Shown piece by piece: positions 1 to 4,740 of a stretch of 6,824 bases of DNA. Origin of the DNA: Desulfobacterales bacterium (lineage in GTDB: Bacteria > Desulfobacterota > Desulfobacteria > Desulfobacterales > C00003060); the NCBI GenBank assembly GCA_030629475.1, contig DAOVOU010000118.1:1-6824 (forward strand), in the 5' to 3' direction. Each line of letters begins with the position of its first letter. Position 1 is the first letter of the stretch. The position numbers and the translations under genes were made by a program. Under the pieces are notes generated by a model. That model saw only the letters and a list, made by a program, of their open reading frames with translations, had not been told where the DNA came from and made no database searches.

Positions 1-294
1 CAAGGGAAACTCGTCAAGAGCGAAGAAGATGACGAGGGTGCGGGTCGATTCACGATTACCTGGTTTTACAACGATGTTGAAGAGGCCATCCGGGCAGAAA
101 AAGACAACAACGATGACGGCCGTGTGGATACCTGGTATTCCTACCATAAGGGAAGCCTCACAACGGTGGAGGAAGATACGAACGCTGACGGAAAGCCCGA
201 TTTGTGGGAGGAATACGACGAGTCAGAGGCCCTGGTGAAGCGTTCAAGGGATCTGAACTTCGATGGTGAACCGGATATTGAAGAAGAAAATTGA
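1..294 (+). CDS. 3' end of an acidic protein with EF-hand-like calcium loops (partial)
   Basis: The reading frame enters from the left edge and ends at TGA 292-294, leaving 97 residues. Three copies of D-x-[DN]-x-D-G-x-x-D are visible, at about residues 35-43 (DNNDDGRVD), 59-67 (DTNADGKPD) and 84-92 (DLNFDGEPD). They are spaced about 25 residues apart, with Trp/Tyr-rich linkers. Such loops, as in dockerins and other extracellular EF-hand-like repeats, bind calcium and are common in secreted or surface proteins and lipoproteins. The protein is strongly acidic. The N-terminus, and with it any signal peptide, is outside the window, so location and function are unknown. The stop codon overlaps the first unit of an 8-bp tandem array. 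Nothing ties this gene functionally to the TonB cluster except shared strand. The frame and the repeats are clear; the role is not. Confidence 0.8.
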   Translation, partial: QGKLVKSEEDDEGAGRFTITWFYNDVEEAIRAEKDNNDDGRVDTWYSYHKGSLTTVEEDTNADGKPDLWEEYDESEALVKRSRDLNFDGEPDIEEEN

Positions 295-322
295 GGAATT
301 AAGGAATTGAGGAATTGAGGAA
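291..322 (+). repeat. Four-unit 8-bp tandem array (ttgaggaa)
   Basis: Units lie at 291-298, 299-306 (one change, ttaaggaa), 307-314 and 315-322. The first unit contains the stop codon of the upstream gene, so unit gain or loss after it would not alter the protein. This is a simple microsatellite-like array with no visible function. Confidence 0.85.
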
Positions 323-355
323 TTACAAGGCATGAACTTAGTTCGCTTCGCTCAC

Positions 356-485
356 AATTGGAATAATGGAATGTTGGAATACTGGAATATTGGGTTAAGA
401 GGAATGAAAACAATTAGAAAATGATTTTTTTCTGCTTCTCACCCCCAACATTCCATCATTCCAGTATTCCATCATTCCATATTGA
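356..485. repeat. Imperfect inverted repeat with ggaat-rich arms
   Basis: The left arm (about 356-395) is built of spaced ggaat units (tggaataatggaatgttgg and onward). The right arm (about 444-485) is its imperfect reverse complement (caacattccatcattccag and onward). They are separated by about 48 bases including a T-run at 425-431. As RNA this could form a long imperfect hairpin. It resembles short dispersed intergenic repeats, but I cannot name a family. With the flanking 8-bp arrays it accounts for most of the 345-base gap before exbB; no gene is seen there. Confidence 0.6.
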
Positions 486-580
486 TGGCCCAGAAAAGTG
501 CCACTGAAAGATGAATGATTACAACTGGTTGTAGAAATTCCGAGACGTTTAATTAGTCGTTAACTTGTAAGGTCGTTGAA

Positions 581-620
581 CCACTCGACCACTCGACCAC
601 TCGACCACTCGACTACTCAA
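581..620 (+). repeat. Five-unit 8-bp tandem array (ccactcga) just upstream of exbB
   Basis: Four perfect units (581-588, 589-596, 597-604, 605-612) are followed by one with two changes (ctactcaa, 613-620). The array ends 10 bases before the ggaggt ribosome binding site of exbB at 631-636. Copy-number change by slippage would alter promoter-to-gene or leader spacing rather than a reading frame. I could not place a promoter confidently around it. Confidence 0.85.
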
Positions 621-639
621 CCAAGAACTTGGAGGTAAT

Positions 640-1248
640 ATGATCGAGTTTCTTTCAAAAGGGGGCGTCCTTGTTGGGCCCATCCTTTTTTGTTCTGTGC
701 TGGCCCTTGCCATTTTCCTGGAAAGGCTTATCCGTTTTGCCCGGTTGCGGATTCGAGGTTATGGATTGGTGGAAAAAATTGCTCGACAGGTGAAAAACGG
801 TGAGGATCACCAGGCCTATGAGGCGGCAAGCACAAGCAATACGCCTATAGGACGTATCCTGGCACAGGCAATGGAGGTGAAAGATCAGGACCGGGAAATC
901 TTGGAAACGGTCATTGTTCACTCCACAGAGGGGGAAGTCAGAGAACTTTCCCGCTATCTCCAGGGCCTCGCTACCATTGGAAACATCGCCCCATTACTCG
1001 GTCTGTTGGGAACGGTTCTCGGTATGATTAAGGCCTTCATGGTGATTCAGCAGATGGGCGGCAAGGTCAATGCGGCGGTTCTTGCCGGGGGCATCTGGGA
1101 GGCCATGCTGACCACTGCTCTGGGTCTGGCTGTGGCTCTTCCCACCATGGTGGCCCACAGCTACCTCGTTGCCCGTGTGGACAAATACGAGGCCCAACTC
1201 CAGGATGGGACGGTGACGTTTATCAAAGCCGTGGGCAGGCGATCCTAA
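640..1248 (+). CDS. exbB: ExbB/MotA/TolQ-family proton channel subunit
   Basis: This 202-residue protein is the pentameric inner-membrane subunit of the ExbB-ExbD-TonB complex, which uses the proton gradient to power outer-membrane receptors. Three membrane segments are visible: about residues 9-29 after a short periplasmic N-terminus, 108-135, and 145-175. The second carries the family motif GLLGTVLGMIKAF, and the third carries IWEAMLTTALGLAVALP; these two form the proton path with ExbD. The cytoplasmic region between the first and second segments (about 30-105) is charged, as expected. Length fits the short ExbB/TolQ class. The ATG at 640 is supported by ggaggt at 631-636. exbD follows 11 bases after the stop, and the linked tonB argues for ExbB rather than TolQ. 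The assignment is firm; the receptor partner is inferred to be the one at 4959. Confidence 0.95.
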   Translation: MIEFLSKGGVLVGPILFCSVLALAIFLERLIRFARLRIRGYGLVEKIARQVKNGEDHQAYEAASTSNTPIGRILAQAMEVKDQDREILETVIVHSTEGEVRELSRYLQGLATIGNIAPLLGLLGTVLGMIKAFMVIQQMGGKVNAAVLAGGIWEAMLTTALGLAVALPTMVAHSYLVARVDKYEAQLQDGTVTFIKAVGRRS

Positions 1249-1259
1249 GGGAGGCAACT

Positions 1260-1667
1260 ATGCTTGTTCATCCTAAAAAGAGAGCCCGTATTAAGGTCCA
1301 GGTTCCCCTGACCTCCCTGATTGATATTGTGTTTCTCCTTTTGATCTATTTCTTGCTTACCACCAATTTTATGGTTGAAGAGGGGATCAAGATAAAGCTG
1401 CCCCAGGCCAGGGCGGCGGCACCCCAGACGGAGGAGGTGATTACCGTCTATGTGGATCAGCAAGGAAGGGCCTTTCTTGGAGCCGAAGAGGTCTCCGTTG
1501 CCAGGCTCTTTGACCGGCTAAAGGAGATGATCGGGGGTAAGGATAACAAATTGGTCGTTATCAGGGCTGACCGGGCGGTCATCCTTAATAAAGCCGTAAA
1601 AGTCATGGATATCGCCAAGGCAGCCGGGGCCGGGAGGCTATGCCTAGCCACGGAGAAGGAATTTTAG
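1260..1667 (+). CDS. exbD: ExbD/TolR-family biopolymer transport protein
   Basis: This 135-residue partner of ExbB has a basic cytoplasmic N-terminus (residues 1-13) and a single membrane helix at about 17-37 (LTSLIDIVFLLLIYFLLTT). A periplasmic domain follows (about 45-130). Asp22 sits in the helix at the place of the essential protonatable aspartate of ExbD. The periplasmic domain shows the usual pattern ending in a helix followed by a strand (KVMDIAKAAGAGRLCLAT). The start is supported by aagggagg at 1247-1254, five bases before the ATG, and the gene lies 11 bases behind exbB, so the two are surely co-transcribed. The stop at 1665-1667 directly abuts the terminal repeat of the insertion that separates it from tonB. 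Confidence 0.95.
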   Translation: MLVHPKKRARIKVQVPLTSLIDIVFLLLIYFLLTTNFMVEEGIKIKLPQARAAAPQTEEVITVYVDQQGRAFLGAEEVSVARLFDRLKEMIGGKDNKLVVIRADRAVILNKAVKVMDIAKAAGAGRLCLATEKEF

Positions 1668-1943
1668 TTTTGGACACGGATTGCACGGATTGACACGGAT
1701 TTTTAGAGAATATTCTCCAAGAATTACATGCTCATTTTTTGTCCGTGAAATCCGTGAAATCCGTGTCTAAAAAATATGAGGGGTCCCAATGAAATATTCT
1801 GACGTAACAGAGAAAATTATAAACGCAGCTTACAAGGTCCATAATGTGCTTGGTTTTGGTTTCCTTTCAGTACAAGTGAAAAGAAAGGTATTTGATAAAA
1901 TCTAATTTTTATCTGTGAAATCCGTGGAATCCGTGTCCAAAAC
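1668..1943. mobile_element. Inverted-repeat-bounded insertion between exbD and tonB, carrying a GxxExxY remnant
   Basis: The segment is bounded by perfect 16-bp terminal inverted repeats: gttttggacacggatt at about 1668-1683 and aatccgtgtccaaaac at 1928-1943. A third, inner copy in right-hand orientation lies at about 1743-1774 (tccgtgaaatccgtgaaatc and onward), so the left arm can also pair locally with it. Between them sits a short gene remnant, 1789-1905. No transposase is present and no clear target duplication was found. It disrupts an exbBD-tonB order that is otherwise usually compact. I infer a non-autonomous mobile or repeat-borne unit. The repeats are certain; the mobility mechanism is not known. 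Confidence 0.6.
1789..1905 (+). pseudogene. Internally deleted GxxExxY-family gene remnant
   Basis: ATG 1789 opens a 38-codon frame, preceded by gagggg at 1779-1784. The first 26 residues (start MKYSDVTEKIINAAYKVHN) match the N-terminus of GxxExxY proteins up to the first Gly of the name-giving motif (GFL, residues 24-26). The Glu and Tyr that should follow are gone. The last 11-12 residues (SVQVKRKVFDKI) look like the basic C-terminal tail I recall for this family, so an in-frame internal deletion probably removed about two thirds of a usual 120-130-residue protein. The biochemical function of the family is not settled. The remnant should have none. Confidence 0.6.
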
Positions 1944-2598
1944 AAAACCCAACTGGCTTTTCCGCGGTTTGGTGGGTGTTTCTCTGGGGATACACGTGGT
2001 TATCTTTATGCACATTGCCGGGATTTACAGGTCAAACGCGCTCACTTACATCGAGTTAACACTGCAAGACATATCAAAACCGTCCGCAAGGAGTATTCCA
2101 AGGCCCCGCCACAGGCCCAAGGCACCTCAGCCGGTGAATGTAAAAAGGCTAAAGGTCACTCAGCGTCGAATACCCCACTTCAAACCGATAAAAATGGAGC
2201 CTGCTGAAAAAGACCTGCCCGACAGCCTTGTGGAGGGAATCACCATGCTGGATATCCCTGCGACTCCAGGTCTGCAAATGGCTAACTGGAGCCCCGGAGA
2301 GCTGGTGGAGACTTCTATCAGCTATCTGGAAATGGTGAGACTCAAGATAGAAAGACACAAAGTGTATCCTGACATGGCCAGGATCAGGCAAATAGAGGGA
2401 CGTGTGACCATACGCTTTGTCATCACACCGGAAGGAGGCATCCGGGCGGTCGAGATCGCAAGAACCTCCAGGCAAAAGGTTCTGGATAAGGCGGCACTGA
2501 GGGCTGTGAAGGCTGCCGCTCCCTTTCCAAAACCGCCCGGGCGTCTTTTTGAGGGGGAGATCCCCTTGGAGCTTACGATTGTCTTTGAACTGACCTGA
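1915..2598 (+). CDS. tonB: TonB-family energy transducer
   Basis: This protein (227 residues from the first GTG) spans the periplasm from ExbB/ExbD to outer-membrane receptors. It has an N-terminal membrane anchor at about 18-37 containing the SxxxH motif (Ser23, His27) that contacts ExbB/ExbD. A Pro- and basic-rich linker follows at about 57-95. The TonB C-terminal domain spans about 138-227, with YP at 151-152, GRVTIRFVITPEGG at 162-175 and AALRAVKAAAPFPKPP near the end. The start is unusual. GTG codons at 1915, 1924 and 1933 are all possible, all lie inside the right inverted repeat of the upstream insertion, and none has a Shine-Dalgarno sequence. Residues 1-9 are therefore repeat-derived. 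The gene ends four bases before the next ATG. Family and domains are firm; the exact start and expression level are uncertain. Confidence 0.9.
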   Translation: MKSVESVSKTKPNWLFRGLVGVSLGIHVVIFMHIAGIYRSNALTYIELTLQDISKPSARSIPRPRHRPKAPQPVNVKRLKVTQRRIPHFKPIKMEPAEKDLPDSLVEGITMLDIPATPGLQMANWSPGELVETSISYLEMVRLKIERHKVYPDMARIRQIEGRVTIRFVITPEGGIRAVEIARTSRQKVLDKAALRAVKAAAPFPKPPGRLFEGEIPLELTIVFELT

Positions 2599-2602
2599 TA
2601 CA

Positions 2603-3202
2603 ATGGATACAATAGAGGCATTAAGGTCTATCCGATATGATCTGCTTGAATATATTCAGGAGAAAGTCGTTGTTGATTACGATAATATCCTCCAGATGCC
2701 AGTTGATTTTACCCATAGAAGAAAAAGGTATGTTATCAGAGAGACTCTTGGTCGTTTCAGAACACAATCAAACCGTCACATGAATGGTTATTTGGCGAGA
2801 GCTGGACACCTCTGTCCGGAGCTTGTGATCGGTGGCAGGGTGTGTGAGTATGCCCAAAAGTTCCTGCCAGATGACAATTTTTCTTTGATTGCAGAAAATT
2901 GTACATCAGCAATAGATGCTATTCAGGTATTGCTTGGGGTTACATTTGGGAATCAACGTTTGAAAGTCTTTGACTTTGGTAGGCATAAATATACATTCCT
3001 GTTAATGGATAAAAAGAGAGAGTTCAGGCTGTCTTTGAAGAAGGTTCGCTATGGAGATGAAGAGCAATACCGGATGCTCTCCGAAAAGATTATAAGGTCA
3101 GAGGCGACAATTGATGATGCTGTGGACTATCAGAGGCTTCTTGATGATAGAATCAGGACATTAATTCAGTTGAATCCTGGGGATATGTTTGATAGTGTAT
3201 AA
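2603..3202 (+). CDS. FmdE-domain protein with N-terminal extension and no C-terminal zinc finger
   Basis: Residues about 68-146 of this 199-residue protein match the FmdE fold of formylmethanofuran dehydrogenase subunit E relatives. Visible are GHLCPELVIGGR (His69, Cys71), ENCTSAIDAIQVL (Cys100, Asp105) and GVTFGNQRLKVFDFGRHKYTF. FmdE relatives usually read TGCTFGKGN here, so the second cysteine is Val113. The usual C-terminal CxxC zinc finger is absent; the tail (150-199) is charged and helical. Residues 1-67 form an extra domain (core about 33-65, FTHRRKRYVIRETLGRF) that I do not recognise confidently. The ATG is four bases after the tonB stop and lacks its own Shine-Dalgarno sequence, so translational coupling to tonB is likely. 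In non-methanogens FmdE proteins are of unclear role and often sit near metal or molybdate transport genes. Metal sensing, storage or delivery is inference. Confidence 0.7.
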   Translation: MDTIEALRSIRYDLLEYIQEKVVVDYDNILQMPVDFTHRRKRYVIRETLGRFRTQSNRHMNGYLARAGHLCPELVIGGRVCEYAQKFLPDDNFSLIAENCTSAIDAIQVLLGVTFGNQRLKVFDFGRHKYTFLLMDKKREFRLSLKKVRYGDEEQYRMLSEKIIRSEATIDDAVDYQRLLDDRIRTLIQLNPGDMFDSV

Positions 3203-3235
3203 TACACAACCTTCAATGAAACGGGGTGATTATTC

Positions 3236-3433
3236 ATGTGTGAAGCAAATGCGTATCTTATAAAGGATGGGTCTGAAAAGGTTATCATGGAGAGTGTGGA
3301 TATTTTAAGGGCTGAGGATGATGGCATCTATCTTCAGAACATATTTGGAGAAAGAGTCGAGATAAAAGCGCATGTCAAGGAGATGAACCTTGTTGATCAT
3401 CGTATTTTGCTGGAGGAAGACTATAGCCCTTAA
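3236..3433 (+). CDS. CooT-family small nickel-binding protein (copy 1)
   Basis: This 65-residue protein starts MCEANAYLIKDG and continues with ESVDIL and NIFGERVEIKAHVKEM, the pattern of the CooT family. In Rhodospirillum rubrum CooT is a homodimeric cytoplasmic protein that binds nickel through Cys2 and serves carbon monoxide dehydrogenase maturation. The key Met-Cys-Glu start is intact. The start is fixed by the conserved N-terminus and by ggggtg at 3223-3228, seven bases upstream. It follows the FmdE-domain gene after 33 bases and is probably the last gene of the exbB operon. A second copy lies at 4019, about 40% identical by eye and with the same MCEA start. Nickel specificity is family knowledge transferred; cobalt or another soft metal is possible. 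Confidence 0.8.
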   Translation: MCEANAYLIKDGSEKVIMESVDILRAEDDGIYLQNIFGERVEIKAHVKEMNLVDHRILLEEDYSP

Positions 3434-3696
3434 GAATATGTTTTTGGAGAAAATGAACGTATATTTTTTGGAGAATCCTTTCGCCATTTCGGTTTGAGTC
3501 AAACGGTTGCGGTTGCGCACCTCGCATCGGGATTCGTAGGACGGTTACGGGTAAGGACCAGCGCAACCGAATGACGGTAGACGTACTGTTCTCAAGGCGC
3601 AAGCCGCAAACGAGCAGCGCAACCGAATAACGTATGACCACAATGGTAACCCCAAAATCTTTTTCTTAAACACTATAGATAAGGGAGGCTTTGGTT
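3434..3696 (+). other. 263-base intergenic stretch with gcgcaaccg repeats
   Basis: No gene, RNA gene or convincing promoter is seen here. The stretch contains two near-identical direct copies of agcgcaaccgaatRacg (3560-3575 and 3616-3631) and an inverted copy of the core, cggttgcgc (3510-3518). Two copies of tttttggagaa occur near 3439-3476. The inverted copy can pair over 9 bp with either direct copy. The stretch ends in the gggagg ribosome binding site (3683-3688) of the next gene. Confidence 0.6.
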
Positions 3697-3897
3697 ATGG
3701 GTTTTATTGAAAAGGCAAGAATCAGATTGGAGAACTGGATCACACACAATGATCATCACCAAGAGGGATACGAGATGTTTGCCGAACAACTGGAGGATGC
3801 GGGAAAGAATGAGAGTTCGAAGCATGTCCGAGAAATGATAGAGATGACAGTTAGAATCAACGAATGTTTACGTAAGGCTTTAAAGGCCCTCGAGTAA
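3697..3897 (+). CDS. Small helical protein with W-I-x-H-N-x-x-H motif
   Basis: This is a 66-residue, all-helical-looking protein with the motif WITHNDHHQEGY (Trp14, His17, Asn18, His20, His21, Tyr25). An Ala/Glu-rich region with AGKNESSKHVREM follows, and it ends in NECLRKALKALE. I recall short domains with W-I-x-H-N-x-x-H near nickel/cobalt transporter genes, often of DUF status, but cannot confirm the family name. The histidines could bind a metal. The start was set at ATG 3697, not the upstream in-frame TTG 3691, because gggagg at 3683-3688 leaves 8 bases to the ATG but only 2 to the TTG. Its place between two CooT-like genes supports a role in the same metal pathway. The gene itself is very likely real; the function is unknown. 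Confidence 0.75.
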   Translation: MGFIEKARIRLENWITHNDHHQEGYEMFAEQLEDAGKNESSKHVREMIEMTVRINECLRKALKALE

Positions 3898-3931
3898 TCC
3901 GATGGGTAGTAATAAGGGGGGTGCTGAACTA

Positions 3932-3952
3932 TTACGATGCGTATCATCGTAA
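3932..3952. promoter_or_regulatory. Perfect 8-bp dyad (ttacgatg-N5-catcgtaa), possible operator
   Basis: The arms at 3932-3939 and 3945-3952 are exact reverse complements around a 5-base spacer (cgtat), in the 121-base gap before the second CooT-like gene. There is no T-run after it, so it is not an intrinsic terminator. It could be a dimeric regulator site or a small RNA hairpin. It does not match the E. coli-type NikR site (GTATGA-N16-TCATAC). A second small hairpin (aaggc-ttac-gcctt) lies at about 3967-3980. Confidence 0.35.
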
Positions 3953-4018
3953 ATGGCGCAACGCTTAAGGCTTACGCCTTGTGCCTTTTGCCCTTTGCCA
4001 TAAATAAGGAGTTTTATT

Positions 4019-4207
4019 ATGTGTGAAGCCCATGCATTTATCTTGAAAGACGGAGAGGAAGAAAAGATCCTTGAAAGTGTTGATCTCGTAGAACTGGAGG
4101 GGGATGAGGTCAAGCTACTCAGTATCTTTGGAGAACAAAAGACCCTCAAGGCCAAGCTCAAGCTCTATGATAATACCAAAGGAAAGATCGTATTTGAACC
4201 GCTTTAA
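4019..4207 (+). CDS. CooT-family small nickel-binding protein (copy 2)
   Basis: This 62-residue paralogue of the protein at 3236 has MCEAHAFILKDG, ESVDLVELEG, SIFGEQKTLKAKLK and a C-terminal KIVFEPL. Cys2, the nickel ligand known for CooT, is kept, and His5 is an extra possible ligand not present in copy 1. The start is fixed by the family N-terminus and by aaggag at 4006-4011, seven bases before the ATG. The stop codon TAA (4205-4207) lies inside the left copy of an 8-bp target duplication made by a MITE-like element, so the insertion ended exactly at, and preserved, the gene's end. Two divergent CooT-like copies bracketing a His-rich small protein suggest division of labour or two metal forms, which is inference. 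Confidence 0.8.
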   Translation: MCEAHAFILKDGEEEKILESVDLVELEGDEVKLLSIFGEQKTLKAKLKLYDNTKGKIVFEPL

Positions 4208-4209
4208 GC

Positions 4210-4322
4210 TGTAACTTCTCAATAACTTCGGGCTTACCCCCTCACCCCGCCCTCTCCCCCACGGGGGGGAGAGGGTTTGGGTGAGGGGGGATCAACAAAT
4301 ACCCGGACTTTTTGAGAAGTCA
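4210..4322. mobile_element. 113-bp palindromic MITE-like element with 8-bp target duplication
   Basis: The flanks carry the exact 8-bp direct repeat ctttaagc (4202-4209 and 4323-4330). The ends are inverted repeats, tgtaacttctcaa at 4210-4222 and ttgagaagtca at 4312-4322, matching apart from a 2-base indel. The centre is a strong hairpin: the left side reads ccctcaccccgccctctccc (about 4239-4258), and the right side (about 4263-4289, ggggggagaggg then gggtgagggg) largely complements it. No coding capacity is present. Similar ccctcaccc/gggtgaggg palindromes are common in bacterial intergenic repeats. On the transcript it would form a very stable stem after the CooT-like gene, possibly protecting its 3' end. 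Confidence 0.75.
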
Positions 4323-4414
4323 CTTTAAGCCTTGACAAACGGGTAGCAATTGTTTAAGTAACTGGGGCAATGCGCAAAAAGAAATTGCGCTTCTAATTTA
4401 AGACCTTAATGAAC

Positions 4415-4483
4415 TACCCCGTGGCAAGCCACGGGGTATCAAAATGAGTGTGTTATCTTTTCTATCGCAGCAAGCTTCGGGGA
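4415..4483. repeat. REP-like pair of hairpins with CAAG loops
   Basis: The first unit is a perfect 10-bp stem, taccccgtgg / ccacggggta (4415-4424 and 4429-4438), with loop caag. A degenerate second unit at about 4462-4483 (ctatcgcag, caag, cttcgggga) keeps the CAAG loop and part of the stem. Paired imperfect hairpins of this kind resemble REP/BIME sequences or ends recognised by IS200/IS605-like Y1 transposases. No T-run follows, so termination is unlikely. The family assignment is inference. Confidence 0.5.
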
Positions 4484-4498
4484 ATTAAACCCAACAAT

Positions 4499-4538
4499 TC
4501 ACGAAAATCTGTGTAATCTGCGTAATCTGCGGATTAAA
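4499..4538 (+). repeat. 40-bp repeat, copy A (tcacgaaaat...ggattaaa)
   Basis: It is 37/40 identical to copy B at 4630-4669; differences are only at the 11th, 16th and 32nd bases. The internal aatctgcgtaatctg iteration resembles the tccgtgaaatccgtg repeats around the GxxExxY remnant. It is followed after 18 bases by a terminator-like hairpin. Confidence 0.8.
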
Positions 4539-4556
4539 AGTTGACCGTAAAATAAT

Positions 4557-4610
4557 AAGCCAAGAAGGCCGGACTGGATCGAAATCCAGATGTGCATTCT
4601 TGGCTTTTTT
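4557..4610 (+). terminator. Nested intrinsic terminator-like hairpin, module A
   Basis: The outer stem aagccaagaa / ttcttggctt (4557-4566 and 4597-4606) is a perfect 10 bp and runs into six T's (4605-4610). Inside it is a second perfect stem, ctggat-cgaa-atccag (4574-4589). It would terminate transcription on the + strand. The inner hairpin makes it more elaborate than a plain terminator and allows a structured-RNA or attenuator reading. Confidence 0.65.
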
Positions 4611-4629
4611 GTTATTGCTGCTCCTTAAC

Positions 4630-4669
4630 TCACGAAAATTTGTGAAATCTGCGTAATCTGTGGATTAAA
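4630..4669 (+). repeat. 40-bp repeat, copy B
   Basis: This is the second copy of the repeat at 4499-4538 in the same orientation, here placed only 2 bases before the second terminator-like hairpin. Together the two copies form tandem repeat-plus-hairpin modules. Confidence 0.8.
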
Positions 4670-4671
4670 CC

Positions 4672-4726
4672 AAGCCACGAAGGCCTTTTCCCTGGAAAGG
4701 AGAACAAGGATCTTTGTGGCTTTTTT
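4672..4726 (+). terminator. Nested intrinsic terminator-like hairpin, module B
   Basis: The outer stem aagccacgaag / ctttgtggctt (4672-4682 and 4712-4722) is 11 bp with one G-U pair and leads into a T-run (4721-4726). An inner stem, ccttt / aaagg (4684-4688 and 4696-4700), is present. It shares the aagccaMgaaggcc opening and the ttgtggctttttt-type closing with module A, so the two are paralogous. It separates the receptor leader from upstream transcription. Confidence 0.65.
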
Positions 4727-4740
4727 ATTGGATAAACGTT

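Noticed and set aside
291..620. CRISPR array from the short repeats
   Set aside because: Units are contiguous 8-mers without unique spacers; they are simple tandem arrays.
1668..1943. Target-site duplication around the GxxExxY unit
   Set aside because: No matching direct repeat was found at the two edges, so a classical transposition event is not shown.
2149..2475. Minus-strand frame inside tonB
   Set aside because: It is antisense to a clear TonB sequence, with no recognisable domain and no start signals.
3691..3696. TTG 3691 as start of the His-motif gene
   Set aside because: It sits 2 bases after gggagg; ATG 3697 has proper 8-base spacing.
4332..4360. Sigma-70 promoter with ttgaca at 4332-4337
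   Set aside because: The -35 is perfect but no good -10 lies at 16-18 bases (taagta or tttaag only), and the nearest gene is far beyond two terminator-like hairpins.
4415..4438. Intrinsic terminator at the 10-bp hairpin
   Set aside because: There is no T-run after the stem; a REP-like or transposase-recognition hairpin fits better.
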